Shown piece by piece: positions 10,652 through 20,815 of a stretch of DNA of 64,000 nucleotides. Both the position numbers and the translations under genes were made by a program. The notes below the pieces were generated by a model. The model searched no databases. It saw only the letters and a list, made by a program, of their open reading frames with translations, and had not been told where the DNA came from. The stretch's first letter is position 1. Each line of letters starts with the position of its first letter. The stretch comes from Trissonchulus latispiculum. Taxonomy: Eukaryota; Nematoda; Enoplea; Enoplida; Ironidae. Location: NCBI GenBank assembly GCA_030248195.1, contig JASAND010030254.1, forward strand, positions 1-64,000, written 5' to 3'.

Positions 10652-12310
10652 TGTAACGGTTTGGGATTAGAACCGTATTTGTAGTTACAGTTCTGAATTG
10701 TATTAGCTTTGAATGTAGATAGTATTGAATGAAATTGTAGCGAATATATATGTATTGGTAACTAGAATTCGTAATAGTCAGAATAGTGTTAGCTTTGAGT
10801 GCAGATAGTATTGAATGAAATCGTAATGAATACGTATTGGTAACTAGAATTCGTAATAGTTAGAATAGTATTAGCTTTGATTGCAGATAGTATTGAGTTT
10901 AAATTGTGTTAAATGGAATTGTATTGAGTTCGTATTTGTCGGAATTTAAATAGTGGGAATTAAGAATAAAAGACTGTACGACGACTGACAATGAAATACT
11001 TTATTCTTCAGACTGAAACATTAGTGCTAGAGTACCTCCCTTTTATATGCGACTGGGTCCCTTAAGGGGATATTAATTAAGGAGATTGAAAAGGGGTGGA
11101 GAGCTGTGTTTTTTTTTTGCGAAAAAAACTGCGAAATTCCGCACTTTTTTTGAAAATTCCGCAACTTTTTTCGGAGCTCTGCGTAAAGTTCCGCAAAAAT
11201 TTTTGGCCTCGAGTAGAAATTTTCAGTTATATATTTCTGATAATAAATCCACGTGTTTCCGGTACTTTTTGCAGAAAATTTCAAAAAATTTTCGCGCCTT
11301 CGGCGCATATTTCTCTATTGTACACACCTTTCAGTCTTATGATAGGACTCTTGTCCGAGATATGTAGAATGCTTTGTAGTGAAAGCTTATCCAATAAAAT
11401 TCTTTTCGCATAAACTAATTTCCTAAAATACCTGAAGAAGTACACGCGTACACATAGTAACCACTCTAGTAAGATGATAACCACTCTGAAGTATGCATTT
11501 GTTGAACAAAGTCGTGGATATACGTACTTACATACATACGTACATACTGTTTAGACACCAAAGTGCACAAGAATAACCCAAGAATCTTTGCTAAGTCGCT
11601 CGAAAAAATAGATTTTCAAGCTTGAATGTTCCGGAAACATCTAGCTTTTGCTGGAGGCTGTCACCCCAGCCCCCATTTTTAAATTCGTGCTTTTTATCTT
11701 GGCGTTGTGCTTCATTATGATTGCTCTGTTCTTTCTATTTTTACTATTTTTCCGAAATCTTTCTATTTGCTTTTAATTTTAAAATGTTGTATTGTATATA
11801 ATATAAGTGTTCCCAAACCAAATTTTATACTAATTTTTCCCTGTGGCAGCTTTGGATTTTCTGGCTGCCGAAATCAAAATTTTGAGGGTTTCTATTAAGG
11901 ATTTTTTTGCAGTTTTACAAAATTTTCTCAGCTTCTGGGGGGGCTCCGCCCCCCAGACCCCCCGCATTTTCACCTTTGACTTTATATTCTTGTCAAAAAC
12001 ACACATATATATGCTTCGACTTTGGAAAAATAGTTACATATATATAACTTGGTTATACTATTCGTTAAATGTTAAAAATGCGTTCAAATACAACATATAT
12101 AATCAATAATATTCATTAGTTATCATTGCAAAACTAAAAAATATGAATTTCGCAATTTTTTGCGAAGTTCCGCAAAAAATTTTGGAGGACTGCGTAAAAG
12201 TTCGCAAAAAGTTTCGACGAAAAAAAAAACACAGGTGGAGAGTGAAATATAAGTGGGTTAGTAAGATAAGATTTTAAAAGTGGGGTAGAGGTTATGTAAA
12301 GGTCCAGTCG
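10652..12310 (-). repeat. putative 5' LTR of the gypsy-like element, split by an insertion
   Basis: On the minus strand the LTR would end in ...TTACA at 10652, next to the primer-binding site. Going outward, it holds about two and a half direct copies of a roughly 100-bp unit (10685-10900, with TGGTAACTAGAATTCGTAATA in adjacent copies), an AATAAA signal near 10999, and a TATAAAAGGG box at 11038-11047. A 1.13-kb element splits it at 11104-12234. The outer edge is a guess (TGTGCGACTGG on the minus strand near 12310), because no second LTR is in the window. Confidence 0.45.
11104..12234. mobile_element. inverted-repeat element, 8-bp TSD, no transposase
   Basis: The 8 bases GTGGAGAG occur at 11096-11103 and 12235-12242. 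The ends are a perfect inverted pair, CTGTGTTTTTTTTTT and AAAAAAAAAACACAG. Near each end are short units such as GCGAAATTCCGCA and GCGAAGTTCCGCAAAAAATTT. The inside is AT-rich with one C run near 11940-11960. The 8-bp duplication suits a hAT or P-like family, and no coding capacity is seen. Confidence 0.8.
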
Positions 12311-12360
12311 CACATAGAAGGGAGCATATAGTGTGTATTATTTTGTAACAGTACAATTGA

Positions 12361-12442
12361 CTGTCGGCGGGTCCTCAGGCGGCACGATGAACTACTAAAC
12401 TGTTTGTTATAGTTCATCGAACCACCTAAGGGCCCCCGACAG
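12361..12442. ncRNA. 82-base imperfect hairpin, precursor-miRNA-like
   Basis: The arms CTGTCGG...CGATGAACTA (12361-12393) and TAGTTCATCG...CCGACAG (12410-12442) pair over about 33 positions with few mismatches, and a loop of about 16 bases is AT-rich. Size and shape match an animal miRNA precursor. A short palindromic transposon is the other reading, and no known miRNA seed is recognised. It lies just outside the putative LTR. Confidence 0.35.
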
Positions 12443-12548
12443 CACGTTTGTATTACAGTTATTTGCAGTTTCAAATATAAAATAGCGCATTGAAATAGGA
12501 AATGACACGATAAGATTATGTAGCGATAGACGAATGATTAATTAGGTA

Positions 12549-12606
<58 letters not shown>

Positions 12607-12879
12607 ACGTATTACAAATTGTATGTATAATTTAACCTAACAACAGTAGCCTTACAATTATTACGGTTATAAAAATTTAATGTTTCATTTCGGTTTCTGA
12701 CAGACATACGTATTACATATGTATATATATATACAAGTGTTCCGTTTAAGTTACGGTGCGTAAATAATATACAACTATGATAAACGAGTTTTAGCGGAAG
12801 CAAACATTTCTTTCGACAAACTCTATTTTCTGTGCATTTTAACCATTGATAAGAAAACTCTATATTTCAACAATAATTT
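12443..12879. other. AT-rich unassigned DNA with a microsatellite
   Basis: No gene seen. It holds a pure AT run at 12550-12604 and a shorter TATATA run near 12720. Confidence 0.6.
12550..12604. repeat. (AT)n microsatellite
   Basis: Uninterrupted AT dinucleotides over about 55 bases. Confidence 0.97.
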
Positions 12880-13350
12880 CAGGACTCTCTCCGACGATCT
12901 TCTACTTCTATTGAACCGTTAGCGTTACAATCATAGCCTTGGTTCTTTCTACTTGCTTGCCGTAGTCCAGCACAACCAAATTACTATGTAGTTTACGTAT
13001 ATATAAGCAAGCAACTTGCAGCGATTGTTTAACTGCTGGAATTGTTATTATTGACTGACAATAATGGCATTGTATATGACAGTCGCCATGGCGAAGCGTG
13101 AAAGCCCGCGAATATGGGTTACTCGGTGAAGCTGTGCTCATATTAATTCGCCCACAACCTAGTCCACGTCTTTTTTTGAACCTAGCCCCCATATTAAGCA
13201 TTTTTAAGACTAGTCCTGTCTTGATTTTACAACCTCACCACCACCCATATTACTTTTTCATGCTCCGGAGGAGCATTTTTATTACTTGTCCTGCTGTCAT
13301 TTTAAAGGATCCCTTTCCAGCAATGCGGTAATGGATACAAGGAGCTTGAA
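12880..13350. repeat. Penelope-associated terminal repeat, copy 1
   Basis: This stretch is nearly the same as 20885-21330: shared blocks include CTCTCCGACGATCTTC, GTAGTCCAGCACAAC, CGAAGCGTGAAAGCCCGCGA and CATGCTCCGGAGGAGCAT. The last is a short palindrome that also sits directly next to the Penelope-like reading frame at 20810-20840. It is therefore likely the LTR-like end of that element family. A more diverged relative is at 15820-16210. Confidence 0.6.
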
Positions 13351-13431
13351 CAGTGCCGTAGGTAGAGCAGAAAAGTGATTATATAAATATACCGCCAGAG
13401 GGCCGAAAACCGCGTATTACAGGGTTTGACC

Positions 13432-13782
13432 CAGGGTATTTTTTACAGGGGGCCCCCCGAAATTGACCTTCCCTCCCCCGAAAATGCCTTCCCCCCCGAA
13501 ATCGCCCCCTCCCGGGATTTTTGCTTCCCCCCCCGGGATTTTTTTGAGGCCCAAATTTTTGCCAAAAATTTTTCAAAAATTTTCCGACTTCGCCGGAGAT
13601 TTTTCGTAAAAATAGTTTTTAGCTTAAATCCTGGCATTTTTGAGAACTTTTTGCATTTCACCATGCAAAATACGCCAAAAATACCATTTTTTTGGCTCAG
13701 TTTTGCAAAAAAATCTGCCCCCCCGGGCCCGGGCCCCCCCCGGGAAGCCCCCCCCCCGGAAAAATCCCTAAAAAATACCCTG
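13432..13782. mobile_element. short inverted-repeat element, TGACC duplication
   Basis: Ends CAGGGTATTTTTTA and TAAAAAATACCCTG are perfect inverted repeats. TGACC flanks both sides (13427-13431 and 13783-13787) inside the repeated word GTTTGACCAGTGG of the satellite next to it. The inside carries runs of C and G and the words CCAAATTTTTGCCAAAAATTT and CTTCGCCGGAGAT. A relative with the same ends and inside lies at 33557-33880. Confidence 0.8.
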
Positions 13783-14870
13783 TGACCAGTGGTCAGTAGG
13801 GCCCATAGACCGTAGTGACCACTGGTCATTTCCACCGGAATCGGCAATATGCCCATTGAAACGAGCGTAGTTGATTTATATATGCCCCCAACCAAAACGC
13901 CGAAAACCGCTGGCTAAGGGGGTTTGACCAGTGGTCAGTAGGCCCCGAGACCATAGTGACCACTGGTCACTTCCATCGATTTCGGCAATGTCCATTCAAA
14001 CGAGCATAGTCGATTTACTATAAATGCCCCCAAACCAACACGCCGAAAAGCGCTGTTTTAAGGGGTTTGACCACTGGCCAATAGGCCCATAGACCGTACT
14101 GACCACTGGGCACTTCCCTCGATTTCCGCAATATGCCCATTGAAACGAGCGTAGTCGATTTACTATAAATGCCCCCAACCAAAACGCCGAAAAACGCCGT
14201 TTTAAGGGGTTTGACCACTGGTCAATAGGCCCCATAGACCGTAGTGACCACTGGTCACTTCCCTCGATTTCGGCAATATGCCCATTGAAACGAGCGTAGT
14301 CGATTTACTATAAATGCCCACAACCAAAACGCCGAAAAACGCCGTTTTAAGGGGTTTGACCACTGGTCAATAGGCCCCATAGACCGTAGTGACCACTGGT
14401 CACTTCCCTCGATTTCGGCAATATGCCCATTGAAACGAGCGTAGTCGATTTACTATAAATGCCCACAACCAAAACGCCGAAAAACGCCGTTTTAAGGGGT
14501 TTGACCACTGGTCAATAGGCCCCATAGACTGTAGTGACCACTGGTCACTTCCCTCGATTTCGGCAATATGCCCATTGAAACGAGCGTAGTCGATTTGCTA
14601 TATGTGCCCTCAACCAAAACGCCGGAAAACGCCGTTTTAAGGGGTTTGACCACTGGTCAATAGGCCCCATAGACCGTAGTGACCACTGGTCACTTCCCTA
14701 GATTTAGGCAGTATGCCCAATGAAACGAGCGTAGTCGATTTACTATATATGCCCCGAACCAAAACGCCGAAAAATGCTGTTTATAGTGAGTTTTCCCTAC
14801 TTTGACCCTGGGCGAGGAACCACGGGAGCCATGCTGACCAGTGGTCACTTCGGGCGGTATCGGCAGTATG
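13783..14870. repeat. 145-bp tandem array (about 7 units)
   Basis: The word AGGGGTTTGACCACTGG starts at 14061, 14205, 14350, 14495 and 14640, giving a period of 144-145. Each unit holds two GACCACTGGTC palindromes about 40 bases apart, then ATTGAAACGAGCGTAGTCG and CCAAAACGCCGAAAAACGC. The middle units are almost identical, and the last one (from about 14780) changes into a different end, GGGCGAGGAACCACGGGAG. Confidence 0.95.
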
Positions 14871-15572
14871 CTCATCGTTTTCAGCGACCCCGATTTACTA
14901 TATATGCGTACCACCCCAAGGCCGAAAAACGCCATTTTTAGTGACTTTTAGGCCATTTCTAGTAAAAGTGGGACAGAAACTTTTCGCCAAAACAGGCCAA
15001 AAAATGCAAAGTTTGGGCCTATCTCCTGAAAGCTGCGGGGCGAAATTAAAAAAATCCCCCTCGTTACATTCCGCGCATAGTCCGAAATATTCAAATAAAA
15101 CAAACCAAACCGATCTAGCTGCTAACCTGTGAAAAAAAGTCGATCACAACCGAAGTGCCAAAATAGCGAAAGTCCGACTTTGGGGCCTTGGCACAGAGCC
15201 AAAATTGGCAGTGTGCCAAAATGACCAAAAAAAGGTTGCATGGGAGGACCCTGCCTACCAACATATAATAGTAGTATAGGACCAAAATGCCCATATCGTT
15301 CCAACACTGCGCTGACATAACCACTTCCAAAAAGCGTTATTAACCGAGAAAAAAACCGCACGGTAACTCCCGCCTAGTGCAAAATTTCGAAGTTCGGAAT
15401 TTTAACCAAAAGTATGGTGGTACTTGTAGTACTACTCGAGTACTTTACGATGGTAACATTTTTACCCCTCCCGGGCCTCTAATTAGCTGGCACCAGGCCA
15501 ACACTGTCTCCAGGGGACCGCGCAGACGCCTTTATACCCATATTATGTAGGGGCGCGCGCGCCCCTACATAA
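14871..15572. repeat. long module ending in a palindrome, copy 1
   Basis: About 700 bp, nearly identical to 21925-22641 and, with an internal deletion, to 23176-23670. Its first 75 bases are a diverged unit of the 145-bp array (CGATTTACTATATATG then GCCGAAAAACGCC). It ends in a 30-base perfect palindrome at 15543-15572 (TTATGTAGGGGCGCGCGCGC onward). Confidence 0.9.
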
Positions 15573-16209
15573 CAAGTAATAAAAATGCTCCTCTGGAGCA
15601 TGAAAAAGTAATATGGGTGATGGTGAGGTTGCAAAATCAAGAGAGGACTAGTCTTAAAAATGCTTAATCTGGGGGCTAGGTTCAAAAACAGAAGAGGACT
15701 AGGTTGTGAGAGAATTAATATGGGCACAGCTTCGCCGAACAACCCATATTTCGCGGATTGCGAAATTATACATGCATACGTAACAATGTTTCGATTTATA
15801 TACTTTATAGTGCACAAATAATTTACAACTCTGATATTCGAGCTATGACGAAGACAAATTTTTCTATTAAAAATCCCTTGATAGTTTTTGTGAATTTTCC
15901 ATTTCTACGGAAATTTATATAAATATCACGAATAACTGAACGAATCATTCCGACGACTTTCTGTTTCCTCCCGGATTGAACCAATAACCTCGGTATCATA
16001 TCATTAGGTCTTTTCTCGTTGCTTGCCGTAGTCCAACACAACGAAATAAGTTAATTTACGTGTACGTATAACCTAGCTAGTCTAACCGACTACGTAAACA
16101 ACATCTTCAACGATTTTTTGAACGTTTAAATTAATTTTTTACTGGACTTGACAGTTTACATTGTTCGCTCTGTATGCGACAATCCATAAAGCGAAGCGTG
16201 AAAGTCCCC
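15573..16209. repeat. Penelope-associated end repeat, inverted copy and diverged relative
   Basis: 15573-15760 is the reverse complement of 13120-13290 (ATGCTCCTCTGGAGCAT, TTGCAAAATCAAGAG, CAGCTTCGCCGAACAACCC). 15820-16209 resembles the part around 12890-13110 (TTGCTTGCCGTAGTCCAACA, AGCGAAGCGTGAAAG) at lower identity. Confidence 0.6.
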
Positions 16210-16756
16210 CAACAAAAATGCCGAAAAACGCTGTCTTAGGGGATTTGACCACTGGTCAATAGGCCACCTAGCCTGTAGTGACCAGTGGTCACTTCCGCAG
16301 GTTCTGAAAATATGCTCATTGAAACGAGCGTAGTCGTTTTACTATATGCTCCCAACCAAACCGCTGAAAAACGCAGTTTTAAGGGGTCTGAACAGTGGTC
16401 AGTGGATACCATAGGCCGTAGTGACCACTGGTCACTCCCATCGGTTTCGGCAATGTGCCCATTGAAACGAGCGTAGTCGTTTTACTATATGTGCCCCCAA
16501 CCAAAATGTCGAAAAAAGCTGTTTTAGGGGGTTTGACCAGTGGTCAGTGAACACCATAGCCCGTAGTGACCTCTGGTCACTCCCACCGGTTTCGGCAATA
16601 TGCCCATTGAAACGAGCGTAGTCGGTTTACTATATATGCCCCCAACCAAAACGCCGAAAAGCGCTGTTTACTGTGAGTTTTCCCAACTTTGACCCTGGGC
16701 GAGGAACCACGGGAGCCATGCTGACCAGTGGTCACTTTGGGCGGTATCGGCAGTAT
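16210..16756. repeat. 145-bp tandem array, second block (about 4 units)
   Basis: Same unit as 13783-14870, with period 145 (GACCACTGGTC or GACCAGTGGTC twice per unit), and the same terminal variant GGGCGAGGAACCACGGGAG near 16695. Copies are more diverged from one another than in the first block. Confidence 0.9.
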
Positions 16757-17754
16757 GTGAAATAATTAGTTGTGCGTCAAACGTACCATCAGTTTTACAT
16801 TTATACTATTATCGCGTGGCTTCTCCATAATCGTAAGTGACTGCCTGAGCAATACAGTGTAGCAATACAACAATACGCTGTGAAAGCAATTTAGTTGCAC
16901 ATTGCAAATGATAGAAGTGTATACAGTTACACATAAACAGAAAACGTACATACAATCTATATAAGTAGTGCATGCGACCGTAACCAGACCATATCCACAC
17001 ACTGTGCGGCTCGTCAGTGGTTCAGTGTGGAACACAGTTTTTTACAAATGTTTTTAAGAAAACCATAAAAATAAATGAAAAAGGTTTCGCCGCTGGTCGC
17101 CTCAAGAAGTGAAGTTAAACAAGCATAGATAGTGCTAAACGTATATTTCTATCCAATTTGACTTGTAAGCTGTAACCATCCGTCTAAAGGGGTGAAACTG
17201 AATTGTCTTGTTTTGGAGAGCTTTTCTACTGTTTTTAGGAAAAGCGTCTTAGTTTTCGGTTACTATATTGTTTATTCCTAAGTGTTTTTACTAATTTTGC
17301 GCTTTGTACAATGAAGGAAGAAAGGACAGATAGAAATGGGTGTCTGCAATTAGAATAGTAATAATTTAGTTTTAACAGTGTATCTTTGAGAAAAGAGAGT
17401 TTAGACATGTTGCTGAGGAGCATTAGTCTATTGCCTGCATATGGTGTTTTTGGATGCTACTCGAGAAAACTGGGGTTTCTAGAGGTAACAAAGATGAAAG
17501 CATCCATTATGATGTGCTACAGACACAGTCATACAAGTTAGGTGCATTCATTCGCTGACCACTCTGCCAGACTGATACTAGTATTCGGCGGGCGTCGTCA
17601 GTGGCGTACCGACATACTAGTTGCAGCTTTAGGTTTTTAGAACCCCCGTATTAAAAATCAATTGACATGCGTTTCTGCCCTGTGGTCCCATTCACACGTG
17701 CTACTTAGTATATATATATATATATATATATATGCATGCAAACACAAAAAAGAA
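16757..17754. other. unassigned DNA
   Basis: No gene or clear repeat seen except a TA microsatellite at 17708-17733. Short open frames are AT-rich and show no family features. Confidence 0.5.
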
Positions 17755-18010
17755 AAAAGGTGATACCATGTATTAGACGGGCCGAAGCCATATTAGACTG
17801 TAGGGTGTTATCCCTGGTATTAGACGTGGGCGAAGCCCAAATTAGACTGTAGCATTCGTATAGGTATTTGCGGTATTTAATTCTGAGATAAGACTGTAGG
17901 AAGTGGTCCCATGTATTAGACGGGCCGAAGCCATATTAGACTGTAAGGTGTTAAACCCTGGTATTAGACGTGGTTGGGCAAAGCCCACATTAGACTGTAG
18001 GAATTAGGAC
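17755..18010. repeat. four hairpin units at the 3' side of a Penelope-like element
   Basis: The frame TATTAGACG-stem-ATTAGACTGTA repeats four times at about 17770, 17820, 17908 and 17963. Each has a small stem around GAA or AAA (GGGCCGAAGCC, GGGCGAAGCCC, GGGCAAAGCCC). They follow the end of the minus-strand RT frame and are likely part of that element's non-coding end. Confidence 0.7.
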
Positions 18011-18018
18011 AGATATAG

Positions 18019-18555
18019 TTACTGATTTTTGATAATATCGTCGTAGTCATTTGAATTCATGTTAAATCGTTTATTAATTATTTTGTTATTATTTTTTATG
18101 TTTGAAATACATGATTTAATTAATTTATTTGAGTATCCTCTTTCTTTAAAGCTAAGTACTAGGTCGCTAGTATGTTTCTTAAAAAAGGTTTTGTTGCTAC
18201 ATATGTCGGCTATCCTAGTTATTTGACTTTTTATCATATTGGTAAAGACAGATTTAGAGATATTTGTATGCGGAACTGGGAATTTAACTGTTTTAAATTG
18301 AAAGTCTAATCGCTTGTCATAAAGCTGAGTTTCAAAAGTACCGCCATCTTTATCTACTTGTATACTTAGGTCAAGAACGTTTGCGGCATATTCATTAGCA
18401 TTTACTTTATTAAGTTCTAATTCCTTGGGTTACATTTTGTGTTTTTGTGTATCGAGTTGGTTGCCGTCGTTCACTGTAGTTATGTCATCAATGTATCTGA
18501 AAATGTATATAAAAAACTTATTTTGTATATAAAAATAAATATATTATGTATATAA
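18019..18555 (-). pseudogene. Penelope-like reverse transcriptase, C-terminal part
   Basis: Minus-strand frame with FRYIDDITTVNDGN (the YIDD catalytic site of Penelope RTs) near 18485, then LELN, DKRLDFQFK and an FKERGYS motif, ending at 18019. One stop lies near 18435. It continues the frame at 20099-20815, split by a LINE. After RT there are only about 100 residues and no C-terminal GIY-YIG nuclease, so the element is either of the endonuclease-lacking type or carries the nuclease N-terminally. Confidence 0.8.
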
Positions 18556-18559
18556 AAAT

Positions 18560-20100
18560 GTATATAAAAAACTTTTGCCGCAGAATTAGCTTTCCCTGTA
18601 TGGTTTATCACTGACTTTTGCTACCAGCTAGGTTATGTCCCACAAGATTGGAAGGATGCAAACGTTGTACCTATTTTTAAAAACAAGGGCTCTAGAGCAC
18701 AGCCAGAAAACTACAGAGATGCTTCCTTGACTTGTGGTGCCGCTCGACCTCTAGATTTCTTGTTAAATCAATCTGTTCTTAATCACTGTAAATGTAATGA
18801 TGTATTTGCTGTAAATCAACATGGTTTTCTTAGAGGTAGATCGACCGTGACAAACTTATTAGAATGTATCAATAGATGGTCATCATCTTTGGATAAAAAA
18901 TTGCCTGTTGACGTTATATATGTAGATCTCAAAAAAGCTTTTAACTCATTATCACTACCTAAACTTAAATTGAGGTTGGAATCTTACGGTTTTGCAGGAA
19001 AACTTCTGCATCTACTGCTTGCTTTCGTATATGGAAGACGGCAAAGGGTCAGAATAAATGAATCTTTTTCGGAGTGGAACTCAGTTGTGAGTGGTGTACC
19101 GCAAGGGTCAGTTTCTGGTCCAACGCTCTTTCTTGTGTTTATAAATGAGGTTTTGTTGTTGCTAAATAGAGATCTTTGTACTGGATATGCTGATGATTTA
19201 AAGTTTTCTGCTGCAGGATCTGATAGACAACAAGTCTTGCAGAATGCGTTAGATCGTTTTTTGAATTGGACGTCTGAATGGCAATTAACTGTATCTTATC
19301 CTAAATCAATGGTTTTGTATATTGGTCGGAACAACGACCATGTGCCTTATTTTTGTGGTCTTGAAGCACTAAGTGGGGTAGAAGGTTGCTCAGACTTGGG
19401 AGTGTGGATGACTTCAAACTTAAGTTTTTCTGTTCATATTAGTCGCATAGTGGACAAAGCTTATAGAGTTTTATATCTGATCACTCATAATTTTGTTTCG
19501 AATGATTGTTCTCTAAAACTCAAGCTGTATAAATCTTATGTGGTTCCAATTTTATGTTATGCGTCTGAAGTATAAAACCCATGGCTACTAAAAGACATTG
19601 AAATGATTGAAAATGTACAGAAAAGATTTACTTTTTCCTTTCAACATTTACGACATTTAAATTACAAGAATAGATGTGCAGAATTGGATATTCTTAGTCT
19701 AGAATTTACTAGACTAGTTACTGACCTTGTTTTTGTGTATAAAATGATATTTGGATATAATATAATTAATATGTTTGACTTTTTCGAGTTACAGCCTTGC
19801 ATGCATAATACACGTGGGCATTTACTAAAGTTGCGTTTACCAAAATCAAATTTGAATTTACGCAAATTCAGTTTCCCATGTAGGATTGTACTACCATGGA
19901 ACGCTCTGCCGGAATCTATTATTTTGAGTAAAGATGTGGTGGATTTTAAAAGAAAATTGTTGTTAAATAAAGGTGTTCTGTTTCATTATGTAAAAATGTA
20001 TGCTCATTGAATGTATTTTTTATGTTTATTTCTTGAAACTGTTTATTGTTATAGTGTTATTTCAACGTCTGTTTCCGTCTATAACGCCTGGAGTAAACGT
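18560..20100 (+). mobile_element. CR1/Jockey-type LINE fragment inside the Penelope-like element
   Basis: The LINE interrupts the minus-strand Penelope RT between its GTPMGTNTAPTIAN block and its YIDD block. Its 3' end runs into CGTTTTCGTTTCG repeats (about 20095-20128). The 5' side abuts a short direct repeat of TGTATATAAAAAACTT (about 18508-18523 and 18559-18575), which may mark the junction. Confidence 0.8.
18570..20010 (+). pseudogene. LINE reverse transcriptase (CR1/Jockey group)
   Basis: Plus-strand frame over about 480 codons. It begins in the RT fingers (WKDANVVPIFKNKG), then HGFLRGRSTVTNL, YVDLKKAFNSL, GVPQGSVSGPTLFLVFINE, catalytic YADDLKFS, SDLGVWM and the C-terminal region with ENVQKRFTF. 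One TAA at 19573-19575 breaks it. FADD/YADD is followed by a thumb but no RNase H, unlike the LINEs at 1-9 kb. Only the RT part is present, so it is 5' truncated. Confidence 0.88.
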
Positions 20101-20815
20101 TTTCGTTTCGTTTTCGTTTCGTTTTCGTTGTTAATAGCAGGGTTCTCGTTGTTTACTATGTAATTAAACTCTAGTTGGTGTAACGTAACATTTGCAATGG
20201 TAGGTGCTGTGTTTGTTCCCATTGGAGTTCCTATTAATTGTTTAAAAGTTTTATCGCCAAGGGTGAAGTAAGTATTATCAATGAGAAATTTTGCCAAATC
20301 AATTACATCAAATTGATTATAGGTTGTGTATTTAGGGTCTAAATTTCCCCAATATACTCTGTTATATCTTGAATGTATTTTATTAGTCATAGTGCTTTTA
20401 ATAAATTCTTCTAAACATGTATTAATTGTATGATGTTCAAGTTTAGTGTATAATGTTGTAAAGTCATACGTATTTATAGTCCTTGCTTGCCTTAAATTGC
20501 TAAGATGTCGCAGAGTGTCGATTATAGACTTATTATTATCTATAATCCAATAAGGATTACATCCGTATTTATGCTTGTAGATATTGCAGATTTTTGACCT
20601 TTCACACATAGTAACTTCAGTATTTTATCTAATAATATAGATAATTTACTTGTAAGCGCATTGCGGCTTGCGATAATAGTCCTAAACTTAATTGGACTTT
20701 TGTGGAATTTTGGAATAATGTACATAAATGGAAGTTGGGCCTGATCCCTTTTAATATTGAATTTAGTGTGTAATACTTGCATATTGTTGATAATTTCAGA
20801 GTTATTTAAACAAGT
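20099..20815 (-). pseudogene. Penelope-like reverse transcriptase, N-terminal part
   Basis: Minus-strand frames (20815 to 20625, then 20609 to about 20115, with a frame change near 20610). Seen motifs are FMYIIPKFHKSP and FRTIIAS, then YDFTTLYTKLEH (the Penelope motif with D before TLYT), GDKTFKQLIGTPMGTNTAPT. The frame is then cut by the LINE. It starts abruptly at 20815 against the end-repeat, so its N-terminus is missing. Confidence 0.82.

Noticed and set aside
13085..13120. Hammerhead ribozyme in the Penelope-associated repeat (CGAAGCGTGAAAGC)
   Set aside because: Penelope-like ends often carry one, but I find no CTGANGA core at the right distance on either strand; a covariance-model search would settle it.
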